Positions 33,483 through 42,400 of a DNA stretch of 64,000 nt are shown here, one piece after another. The position numbers and the translations under genes were made by a program. The DNA is from Phytohabitans sp037414955 (GTDB lineage Bacteria; Actinomycetota; Actinomycetes; Mycobacteriales; Micromonosporaceae). The stretch lies in contig JBBEWH010000012.1 of NCBI GenBank assembly GCA_037414955.1, positions 62,001-126,000 on the forward strand. The letters run 5' to 3'. The notes beneath the pieces were generated by a model, which searched no databases, was not told the origin of the DNA, and saw only the letters and a program-made list of their open reading frames with translations. Positions within the stretch are counted from its first letter, which is position 1, and each line of letters starts with the position of its first letter.

Positions 33483-34031
33483 TCTTCGCTGATACGGGGC
33501 CGGACATGTCCGGGTGTGTGTCGGCGTCACCGCGATGCGTCAGTGGCGGTTCCTAGGGCTGGGCGACGAGCGTCCGCAGCAGATCACGCAGGGTTTCCTG
33601 CTGGGTGGTGGTGAGCGGAGCCGGTGGTGATTGAGGCTCAGCTGTTCGAGCACGGCGGGTCGCTCTTAACCTCAATGCGTGGACTGGATCGGTCCGTGAT
33701 GCCCGGTAACGCGTGGAGCTATGACGAGAGTGCCCTCTGAGCTCCGATGATCGGGGTTTGTCGAAGACCTGACCAGACACGGCTCGGAGGACACTCGCGG
33801 TGCGAGCATCTCACTCCTGGGCGCGACGACAGCGCGGTGTTCGACGAGAACAAGAGCGAGGAACGTCAGGATCTCGTCGAGCAGCCGGGTTGGACGCGCT
33901 GCTTGGCGACTTCGCGCCGAGTGAGAGACCCATCGGGTCGCTGTCTCGGCGTGGGAAGCGTGCAGCTGCGGCCCGTCCAAGCTCAGCAGACCACCTGCCA
34001 CCTATGCTGCGCTGCCACTTATGATTGCTCG
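33483..34031. other. Gene-poor stretch with a possible MarR tail
   Basis: No intact gene is seen. On the minus strand 33553-33640 reads APLTTTQQETLRDLLRTLVA before a stop, which resembles the extreme C-terminus of MarR-type regulators; without an HTH this is only a weak remnant. The remaining ORFs have poor codon bias. Confidence 0.35.
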
Positions 34032-34448
34032 ATGTCGTTCGCAGTGCGGTGGATTCGGCCACTGATGGTGGTATCGGCAGCCGGCTTCGCAGGCGCGGCC
34101 TTCGCAATCCGCGCCATGATGGACGGGCCCATCGAACAGTACTCAGGCGCCGCCTTTTCCGCGGCCATCGTCTACACGATCGTGATCTTCATCTGGCCGC
34201 TGATGTCCCCACTGCTCGCTGGCAGCGCCGCGATCGCCTACTGCTGGTTCATCGAGTTCGCACAGCTCACCCCCATACCCGCGGCACTCTCCGAACGCAG
34301 CTCGTTCGCGCGACTGCTGCTCGGCGCCCAGTTCGACACCATCGACGTTGCCTGGTACCCCGTCGGCGCCGTCCCATTGGTCGCCGCGCATTTGTTCCTT
34401 CGGGCCCATACACGTTCCCAGACAGATCTGACACCCGTTGAGCCTTAA
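34032..34448 (+). CDS. DUF2809-type small membrane protein
   Basis: A 138-residue protein with four predicted transmembrane helices: residues about 8-28, 38-58, 60-80 and 112-130. The late segment LLLGAQFDTIDVAWYPVGAV corresponds to the DUF2809 signature (RLLLGxxFDxxDLxxYxxG), and EFAQLTPIPA precedes it. Function is unknown in all members. ATG 34032 is the first start matching the hydrophobic N-terminus (SFAVRWIRPLMVVSAAG). The IS5-type remnant begins about 50 bases after its stop. Confidence 0.65.
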   Translation: MSFAVRWIRPLMVVSAAGFAGAAFAIRAMMDGPIEQYSGAAFSAAIVYTIVIFIWPLMSPLLAGSAAIAYCWFIEFAQLTPIPAALSERSSFARLLLGAQFDTIDVAWYPVGAVPLVAAHLFLRAHTRSQTDLTPVEP

Positions 34449-34497
34449 ACTGTGTCTCATTTGGATCTGGGTTGAGCTGCGGGGATGACCTTCCTTT

Positions 34498-35292
34498 GTG
34501 GACGAGAAGGTGATCGCGAAGTGGGCGCCGGACTCGCTGTGGGAGCTGGCCGCGCCGCTGATCCCGCCGGCTCCTGTGCGCAGGCAGGGCGGTGGGCGGC
34601 AACGGGTGGACGACCGGCGGGTACTGGCGGCCATCTTGTACCTGACCCAGGCGGGCTGTTCGTGGTGGAAGCTGCCCGAGCAGATATTTGGAGTCACCCG
34701 GGCCACCGCGCACCGCCGGTTCACCGAGTGGACCCGGGCGGGTCTGTGGGAACGGCTGCGCCAAACGGTCTTGAACCGGCTCGGCGACGCCGGCGGGATC
34801 GACTGGTCGCGGGCGGTGGTCGACTCGATCGCCGTCCGGGCGGAGAAAAGGGGGACCTGACCGGGCCAAACCCGGTCGACCGGCGGCAAGCCGGGCAGCA
34901 AGCTCCATGTGTTGGCCGACCGGAGCGGGCAACACCCACGACGCGCACCTGCTCGTACCGTTGCTGGACAGCCTGACACCCATCCGTTCTCGACGCGGGC
35001 GAGCACGTAGCCGACCGACCCAAGCCGCACGGCGACAAGGCGTACAACAACCAGTACATCCGCGCCGATCTGCGCCAGCGCCGCTTCACCGCCCGGATTG
35101 CCCGGGCCGGGATCGAGTCCGCCGACTGCCCTCGGCCGCCACCGGTGGGTCATCGAACGCTCGGTGTCCTGGCTGATGAACTACCGCCGTTTGGTACGCC
35201 GTTACGAACTGCTCGCCGACCATCTTCAGGCCTTCATCACCATTGCCTGCGCCCTGATCTGGGGACCGCCGACTCACCAAGCCCGGTCTTAG
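34498..35292 (+). pseudogene. IS5-family transposase with several frameshifts
   Basis: The first frame gives a transposase N-terminus (WELAAPLIPPAPVRRQGGGR, VDDRRVLAAILYLTQAGCSW, FTEWTRAGLWERLRQTVL, then DSIAVRAEKRG) and stops at 34860. Other frames supply GSKLHVLADRSG-like sequence, NTHDAHLLVPLLDSLTPIRS, ADLRQRRFTARIARAGIES-like sequence, and the end WVIERSVSWLMNYRRLVRRY plus LADHLQAFITIACALIWG. At least three frameshifts are needed to join them, and the right end seems cut short. No terminal repeats were found. It ends head-to-head against the DUF222 gene with a 4-base overlap. Not active. Confidence 0.85.
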
Positions 35293-37259
35293 TTGTCGAA
35301 GTAGGTGGATGGGTGGGTGGTCAGGCATTGGCCGAGTGGGGTTTTCCAGGCCAGGATGCCGTCGTCGAGTTGGATGAGGTCGGTGTCGGGGAGATGCTTG
35401 AAGTGGTGGTGGCGGCTGCACAAATTGGCGAGGTTGGCGCGGCTGGTGTTGCGGCTTTTGGCCCAGTCGTTGGTGTGGTCGATTTCGCAGCGGTGGGCGG
35501 GCATGCGGCAGCCGGGTGCTCTGCAGGTGCGGTCGCGGGCGTTGATGTAGGCGGTGTCGTGGGCGGTGGGTCGGCGGCGGGTGATGCCGTGACTCATCAG
35601 GAGGCCGGTTTCGTCGTATACCGAGTATCGCCAAGTCAGATCAGGGTTTTCGGCGGCGATGTGGCGGGCGATGTCGGCGATGACGGGGCCGAAGCCGGCG
35701 AGTTCGCCGGGGTGGTTGGTCAGTCCGATGAGGGTGGTCAGGGAGATTTGTAGGTCGATGACGCCGCGGCGGGGTCCGGGCAGCGGCCCGGCCGGCACGG
35801 GTGTGGGTGTGGTGGAGTCTTCGGCTCGTGGTCGGGTTGGTGGTCGCGGCGGCTGGGGTGGGGCTGGTTCGGGTGGTGGGGCGTCGCGGTGGCCGCTGGT
35901 GGCCGGCGACGGGTTGGGGTGTTGGGGAGGTGTGGCTTCATCCTCGGGCGGTGGTTCGTTCTGAGGTGAAATGCCCGCCGCCGGTGCCGGTGGTGGGGTG
36001 GGTCGGGTGGTGGGGAGGTGGTCGAAGCCGGCGTCCCAGAGGGCGGTGAGGTCGGCGTGGTCGGGGTCGACATCGTCATCGCCGTGGCCGTATGCGTCGT
36101 CGGGTGGTTCGTCGAGTCCGGTCCAGTCGATGCTTCCGCTGGTGGGTGCGTCGTGTGGGCGGCTGAACCCGCCCCGGATTTTGTCGTGGGGCACAGTCTC
36201 GGTCGCGGCGGTGCTGGTGTCGGCCACAGAGCCGCTGGTGTCGGCGGTGGCTCCGGCTGTGCCGCTGTCGAGCCCAGCCGCATCGACGTCGGCGTCGGCT
36301 GCGGGCGTGCTGGGGTCGGGGACTGCGTCGGGCTGGTCGACGTTCGCGGTGGGGGTGGGTGGGGGTGGCTGCCCGGCGGGTGTGTCCGGTCCGGCGGGTG
36401 GTGCTGGGCTGGCCGGTGGTGCTGGCGTTGCTGTGGCTCGGGTTGGTGGTGTGGTTGGGGTGGGGTCGGCTAGTGGGCAGTCGGTGATGGGGCCGCCGGT
36501 GGCGATGCCTTCTCCGACGAGGAGGTCGAGGAGGATGTCGGCTCGTAGTTGTGTCATGGTGCGGGTGTCGCCGTGGTGTTTCGCGGTGCGGGCGATCGCG
36601 GTGAGTCGTTCCATGGCGGCGGCTGTCCGGTGTGGTGGCAGGTCTTGTCCGTGTAGTTCGGCCAGGCCGTCGTTGGTGGGCCGTACTTGGACGCGTCGGC
36701 CGGTCAGTGCTTTCTTGACGCGGGTGGTTTTGGCTTGCGGGTCGGCGGCGAACACCAGTGTGGCAAGCCGTGCCCGGAGCTGGCCGGTGGTGAGGCGGGG
36801 TGCTTGGTCGATGATCTTGTCGATGACCTGGCGTGCTGTCGGTGTGGCCAGGCACATGGTCAGGTCGGACATGATCCGCGCTTTGGGGATGTCGATCTCA
36901 CCTTGGTCGAGGGCGGTGAACACCGCCGGTAGCCGTTGGAGCAGGTCGTCGGCGAGCGTGAGTTGGCCGGCGGCGGTGGTGGGGGTCCAGGTCATGGCGT
37001 AGGCGATCTCGATCTGGGCCCATCGGTGTTCGGGGTTGCCGCCGATGATCTGGTCGCCGCGTCGTCCCAGCTCGTGCAGCGTTGATAGCAGTCGGGCGTT
37101 GTCGTGGGCGAGGAGGCGTTGCCGGGCTTGCGCGTATCGGACCAGGTCCAGGTCTTCGAGTGTGGACATGTCGACGTCGGCGAGGATGGCGGCGAGTTCG
37201 GGGCCGGGTGGGATGAGTGCCAGCTCGTCTGGCAGCCGCCCTCCGGTCCCCTGTGTCAT
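35289..37259 (-). CDS. DUF222 / HNH endonuclease (13E12-repeat family)
   Basis: The 656-residue protein has an N-terminal DUF222 domain (residues about 15-255: DLDLVRYAQARQRLLAHDNA, DQGEIDIPKARIMSDLT). A long Pro/Thr/Asp-rich linker follows (about 265-470), then a C-terminal HNH nuclease: TAYINARDRTCRAPGCRMPA, HRCEIDHTNDWA and NLANLCSRHHHFKH, with the His/Asn/His metal-binding set near residues 595-625. The family is abundant in actinobacteria, and in mycobacteria some members are induced by DNA damage. I start at ATG 37259 rather than GTG 37280, because the latter lies inside a candidate LexA box (37273-37288). The linker is unusually long. Confidence 0.85.
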   Translation of the reverse strand: MTQGTGGRLPDELALIPPGPELAAILADVDMSTLEDLDLVRYAQARQRLLAHDNARLLSTLHELGRRGDQIIGGNPEHRWAQIEIAYAMTWTPTTAAGQLTLADDLLQRLPAVFTALDQGEIDIPKARIMSDLTMCLATPTARQVIDKIIDQAPRLTTGQLRARLATLVFAADPQAKTTRVKKALTGRRVQVRPTNDGLAELHGQDLPPHRTAAAMERLTAIARTAKHHGDTRTMTQLRADILLDLLVGEGIATGGPITDCPLADPTPTTPPTRATATPAPPASPAPPAGPDTPAGQPPPPTPTANVDQPDAVPDPSTPAADADVDAAGLDSGTAGATADTSGSVADTSTAATETVPHDKIRGGFSRPHDAPTSGSIDWTGLDEPPDDAYGHGDDDVDPDHADLTALWDAGFDHLPTTRPTPPPAPAAGISPQNEPPPEDEATPPQHPNPSPATSGHRDAPPPEPAPPQPPRPPTRPRAEDSTTPTPVPAGPLPGPRRGVIDLQISLTTLIGLTNHPGELAGFGPVIADIARHIAAENPDLTWRYSVYDETGLLMSHGITRRRPTAHDTAYINARDRTCRAPGCRMPAHRCEIDHTNDWAKSRNTSRANLANLCSRHHHFKHLPDTDLIQLDDGILAWKTPLGQCLTTHPSTYFDN

Positions 37260-37272
37260 GCCCACAACCCTA

Positions 37273-37288
37273 TCGAACACACGTCCAA
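37273..37288. promoter_or_regulatory. Candidate LexA (SOS) box of the DUF222/HNH gene
   Basis: TCGAAC-ACAC-GTCCAA matches the actinobacterial SOS box TCGAAC(N4)GTTCGA perfectly in the first half and at 4 of 6 positions in the second. It ends 14 bp upstream of the chosen start. Confidence 0.4.
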
Positions 37289-37456
37289 GGTCACAAGCCT
37301 CCGACGGCTGAATCCCTTACCACGCAAGCGCAGGAGAGAAAATACGTCCATTGTGGAGCGACAGTCGCTCTGGTGGCCGGTGGATGTGCCGGATGCGGGC
37401 GTCCCGATGCTCCCGCGTGCGGCGCGAGAGCATCGGAACAAGGCCCGGTCAGCGTT

Positions 37457-39436
37457 TCATCGCGGTGGTGCCGGCAGTGTGTGTCGCGCGAACGTGGGAG
37501 CCGATGTCGAGCGCATGGCGGATCCGTTGTCCCTTGTGTACACACGCACCGAGTCGTTCTGGTTGCGCGCGACGATGAGCCACGACTGGCCTTCACTGCT
37601 GGTGTACTCGGCGATGGTCGGCTCGGTCACGACCGGGTCCGGGCCGTCCGTGTACACCCGCGCCCAGTTTCCCCAGGTCCCGACGCCCGGCGCGGACTCG
37701 AAGACCCGGTAGATGTGGTCGTCCACGCCCCGGGCCACCACCGTCAACCGGCCCGACTGCGGGTCCAGCACGGCTGCGGGCGGTCCGGCTGTGGAGAACG
37801 TGCCGACCGGCGCCCAGGAGCCGGGCCACGCGCCGCCCGCGCCCTGCTGCTGCGTGACGATGTAGCCGTCCATGGTTCGGGCGAACAGGCGCAGGATCCG
37901 GCCCGGCATGACGACCACCGCAGGGGTGCCGACAGCGCCGCCGAGCGAGCCGCCCCCGGTCAGGGCACCGTCGCGGTAGATGGACGACCTCCATTGCATA
38001 CTGTCGAAGGCCTGGGTGAACACCGTGACCGACCGGTCGGCGCCAGGAACCGCGACAACCTCGCCCGACACGTTCTGCACCGGCAGCCGCCGCCACGGGA
38101 GCAGGTCGCCGGCGGCACCGTCCTGGCTGCGGAACCACAGGTTGCGCTCGGCGTCGATGGCGAACGCGACCAGCGAGCCGTCGGTGAGCCGGACGGCCAC
38201 CGGCCGGGACTGCATCGCGCCGTCCAGGTCGAGGCCGGCCTGCCAGCTCCGGCTCGGCGACGCGGCCCGGGTGAACGACCAGGTCTCGCTGGTGATGTTG
38301 TGCGCCAGCACCTGCAGGGTGTTCTGGCCGTTCAGGACCAGGGCGGGCTTGCCGGTGAACGCCTCGTCGGTGGGCACCGTCGACCACTGGACGTTGCCGA
38401 ACGTGTTCGGATTCTCCTGATAGGCGTGCCGCAGCCGGCCGATGTTGTCGGAGTAGACGTACTCGATCGGACCGAGCTGGGTGCTCTCGTTCGGGCCCTG
38501 ACGCACGGCGACCGAGGTGAACGCCTGGATGCCGTTGGGCGGCGACGCCGGGATGTGCCGCTCGGTGAGCCGGCAGGTGTTGGTGACGCCGAATACGTTG
38601 TTGAAGATGGACCAGCCGGTCCCCACCCGGATGCCGCCGACCGGCCACACGGGCTCGGGGCCGGCCTCGCGCCAGCGGTAGTGATTGAGGTCGCCGTTGC
38701 CGCGCACACCGAAGAGTGCGTCGCCGCCGACCGAGAAGATGCCGCGGTCGAACATGCCCCAGCCGGTGCCCATGAACTGGTGCTGGACGATCCACCGCTG
38801 GCTGGTGGGCTCGAAGCGGCTGCGGTACATGTCACCGTCGGGCTCGCGCCCCCACAGCACGCCCGGCCCGGCAGAGACGATCAGGTCGAAGCGGTCCCAC
38901 CCGGTGTCGATCACCCTGCCGGAGATGCTCCAGGCGCTGTTCCCCTCGTCGTAGCGCCACCAGCGCAGCTTCCCGGCCCCGTCCACGACGTAGAAGTCAC
39001 CGATCTCGTCGACGGTGATCTTGTTCCGGAACGCGGCGGTCGCATAGTCGGCGAAGTTCGTGCTGATCAGCTTGCTCTGCGCGCCGCCAACGCTGTCCCA
39101 CCCACTCCCGTTCCACCGATAGCGGTACATCCCGGCGGAGTTGATCCCGTAGACCCGCCCATCCGGACCGCCGAGGATCCGCGGAAAGCCGTTCCAGCCC
39201 TGCCCGACCTCCACACCGGCCGACCCGGCGGCGGCGGTCGACCCGACCCCGCTGTACGAATACCGGTACAGCTTCCCGTCGTTCCCGGTCCCGAAGATCG
39301 TCGCATTCCCCGAGCACTGGAATGTGTCCGCCGCCTGCGCCGGTGCGCTTCCCACCAGCACGATGGGCACCGCAGCAACGACCGTTGCCAAAGCGGCAGC
39401 CCGCGGCCTCAACCGCCCCACCCTGTTCCTGGCCAT
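37457..39436 (-). CDS. Secreted tachylectin-like/beta-propeller repeat protein
   Basis: A 659-residue exported protein. ATG 39436 is supported by GGGAGG; the signal peptide runs through AALATVVAAVPIVLVGSAPA with cleavage after AQA. The N-terminal half is a tachylectin-2-like propeller (TIFGTGNDGKLYRYSYSG, GPDGRVYGINSAGMYRYRWN, GDFYVVDGAGKLRWWRYDE) that binds sugars in known members. The C-terminal half contains sialidase/BNR-like repeats (DGSLVAFAIDAERNLWFRSQ, GRLTVVARGVDDHIYRVFES). No catalytic residues evident. It begins 45 bp after the RHS toxin on the same strand, so it may be cotranscribed. That is the slot where an immunity gene is expected, but an exported lectin does not look like one. 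Confidence 0.75.
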   Translation of the reverse strand: MARNRVGRLRPRAAALATVVAAVPIVLVGSAPAQAADTFQCSGNATIFGTGNDGKLYRYSYSGVGSTAAAGSAGVEVGQGWNGFPRILGGPDGRVYGINSAGMYRYRWNGSGWDSVGGAQSKLISTNFADYATAAFRNKITVDEIGDFYVVDGAGKLRWWRYDEGNSAWSISGRVIDTGWDRFDLIVSAGPGVLWGREPDGDMYRSRFEPTSQRWIVQHQFMGTGWGMFDRGIFSVGGDALFGVRGNGDLNHYRWREAGPEPVWPVGGIRVGTGWSIFNNVFGVTNTCRLTERHIPASPPNGIQAFTSVAVRQGPNESTQLGPIEYVYSDNIGRLRHAYQENPNTFGNVQWSTVPTDEAFTGKPALVLNGQNTLQVLAHNITSETWSFTRAASPSRSWQAGLDLDGAMQSRPVAVRLTDGSLVAFAIDAERNLWFRSQDGAAGDLLPWRRLPVQNVSGEVVAVPGADRSVTVFTQAFDSMQWRSSIYRDGALTGGGSLGGAVGTPAVVVMPGRILRLFARTMDGYIVTQQQGAGGAWPGSWAPVGTFSTAGPPAAVLDPQSGRLTVVARGVDDHIYRVFESAPGVGTWGNWARVYTDGPDPVVTEPTIAEYTSSEGQSWLIVARNQNDSVRVYTRDNGSAMRSTSAPTFARHTLPAPPR

Positions 39437-39481
39437 TCGGTCAAACCTCCCGGTTCCTTTTGGATAAATCGCCACACAACC

Positions 39482-42400
39482 TCAGCCGCCCGCGACGACG
39501 CTGATGTTTATTCCCGCGTGTTTTCTCAGCCAGTTGTCCTGGTGTTCTTGATCGGAGTTTTTGTACTTCCGGCCGGCGCTCCGCCATTTCGTCTCGACGT
39601 AGCCCAGGAGCCGCCCACCAGGTCTGTCAAAGACGTGCATGTCGAGCTTCCGGTCTCCCCACGTGCCATCGCGGCGGGGCGCCCGGAAGGTCATCGCCGC
39701 CGGGTTTTGGGCATCGGTTTCCACGAATCGACCTTGCGAGCGAAGGAACGCGGCAACGTCGTCGCGGAAACCGTCGCCAGCCATGCGATTCCGCGCGCCC
39801 CCCTGCGGCTGGCTCGGGTGAACGACGTCGCACTTGCGTGCGTTGTGGACGAGGGCAGCAATGTCACCGGCGAGAACGTAATAGGTGTGCAGCCCGTCGA
39901 CCGTGAGGTTGTAGACGCGCTGGCGCTGGGTCCAAAAGCGGGTCTCGACCACCTCGGCGGAGCGATGGTCCGCCGTCTCGAAGCGATGGCCCGGCTTGAG
40001 GTCCTTGGCGTTGACCCAGCGGTTGGCGTCGTCGACCCAGAATGGATGCTCATCCGTCGCCGTCACCTTCGCGACCTTGTCGCCGGCCGCATCGTCGACG
40101 TCGACGGTGATTTCGACGAGGTGCTTCTCCCCGTCGCCGACGATGACGTCGGTGACCTGCTTGTTCTCGGTACGGCCGGTGGTCGGGTCGGTGGCCTTGA
40201 CCGTGTCGCCGATGGCGACCTGGTCGATCGGTTCGGTGCTGCCGTCCGCCATCAGGACGCGCGTGCCGGGGGTGAAGCTGTTGCAGCCGCGAGAGCGCCC
40301 GCCGGAGAACGCGCCGAAGGCCGCACCCATCGCGACACCGGCCATGTTGACCTCGCCGGTCGCGGCGTATTGCATGCCGGCATCGGTGACGCCGCCGGTG
40401 ACCGCGCCCGCCGCCATCTGACCGGCCAGGCCGACGCCCTTCGCGGCGACCGCGCCGACCACCTTGGCGCCGATGGCGCCCGCGCCGGCGCCCATGAGGC
40501 CCTGGGCCGCCCCGATGCCGGCGGACTTCGCGGCGTCCTTCCAGTTCTTGATGTCGCCCTGGCCCATGTCCTTGGCCAGGTTGATCAGTGCGGCCGCGCC
40601 GACCATGCAGGCCACCGCCGCCGCACCAGCGGTTGCCGCCGCGCACGCGATGCCGGCGGCGATGGAACCCACGATGGCCAGGCCCTCGAGGATGGCGTCC
40701 TTGTGTTCGGCGACCCACTGGCCGGCCGCGATCGCCGCCTTCGACACCGTCTCGATGACCGCGCCGACCTTGTCGGCCGCCGCCTGGTAGAGCTGGGTCG
40801 CGAACTTCTTCGGGTCGGCGATGGCCGTGACCGCGACCGACACCACCGACGCGGCCAGCTTCGCCGTCGTGGAGACCACCTTGCCGATGGTCTTCAGCAG
40901 CGGCTTGGTCACGGCCGCGAGCACTGGCAGCGGCGTGTACTTGACCGCGGTCGCGGCCGCCTTCTTGGCCGCCGCCGTCACCGCTGCCGCGGCTTTTCGC
41001 GCCGCCGCCGCGGCCTGGGCCTTTTTCTGTTGTGCCCAGTTGGCGCCCTTCTTGACGGCGTTGCCGACCGCGTTGACCGCCGAGGCGAGACCTGACTTGT
41101 TGTAGACCCATTCCGCGCCGCGGGCCAGCGCGCTGCCGAGCGCCTTCACCGCCGACCAGGCCGCGCTCGCCACGGTCGCGGCCGCGTTGTAGACCGTGGT
41201 GGCCACCGACTTGACGATGTTGGCCGCCTTGCGGATCCACTTGGGCCAGTGGCCGTCGGGGTCGCTGTAGTCGAGCGGCGCGCCCGCACCGTAGGTGTAC
41301 CGGTTGGCCAGGACCGAGTCGCCGGCGCTGTAGTTGACGCTGTCGCGGGAGGTGAACGTGCCGGTGCCGGGCTGGTACCAGCGCGCGCCCATGTCGACCT
41401 GGCCGGTATCCGGGTCGGTCCAGTCGCCCTGGAAGCCGACGCTGCTGGTCCGGGAAGCGGAGGCGATCCGCTCGCCGAACGGGTCGTACGCCGTCGATCC
41501 GGCCGGCGCGGACGCGTGGGGTGCGGTCGGATCCAGCTCGGCCACGATGTCGCCGTGAGCGTCCGCCACCGTCAGCCGCTTGGCCGTGCCGACCGCGGTG
41601 GACAGCAGCTCGCCGCCGGCGCCGCGGCCGTACCTCTCGCTGGCGTACGCCACCGGGTCGTCCTCGGCGCCCGCGTAGGTGAACGCGACCCCGTTACGCG
41701 CCGCCGCCCGGTCCAGCCCGTCGTACGTGTAGTCCTGCCCCTCCGACGACACCAGCCGGTCGAAGGCGTCGAACGAGTACTGCTCGGCCAGCCCGGAACT
41801 CGTCCGCGACTTGAGCGAACCCCGCGCGGTGTACTGGTACGTGTAATCGCCGTCGGAGAGCAAGCGGTTGCGCTCGTCGAAGGTGGCGGTCTTGGTCCCC
41901 GCCTTGGTCCGGTTGCCGGAGTCGTCCCACTCGTAGGCGGTGCGCCCGCCCGGCCCGATCCACGCGGTGAGCCGCCCGGCCCAGTCGTACTCGTAGCGGT
42001 TGTCCCCGGCCTCCGCCGTCCCGGCCGTGGTCTTGCGGACCACATGGCCGTTGGCGTCGTAGCCGTAGGACACCGACGCGACCACCGCGTTCCCGGCGCT
42101 GCGCACGGTGTCCGACGCCAACTGCCCGTAGTCGTCGTAGGTGAGCGCCCGCGTCCGCCCGCCGCCGTAGTCGACGCTCTGCAGAGCGCCCGCCGCGTCG
42201 TACCCGAGGGTCTGCGTCGTGCCGGTCAAACCGTCGGTGACGGTCTTGAGCCGCCCGCGGTCGTAGCCGAACGTGGCGGTGCCGGCGGCGTCGGTGCGGC
42301 CGGTGAGCAGCCCGTCGTTGTCGTAGGCGAACGAGGCGTTGCCGGACGGTCCCGCGGCGTTGAGCAGATCGCCGCGGTCGTTGTAGCTGTAGGTGTTGGT

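Noticed and set aside
33672..34001. Minus-strand ORF between the sigma operon and the DUF2809 gene
   Set aside because: Poor codon bias, no recognisable motif and no Shine-Dalgarno. It was considered as a transposase fragment but nothing supported that.
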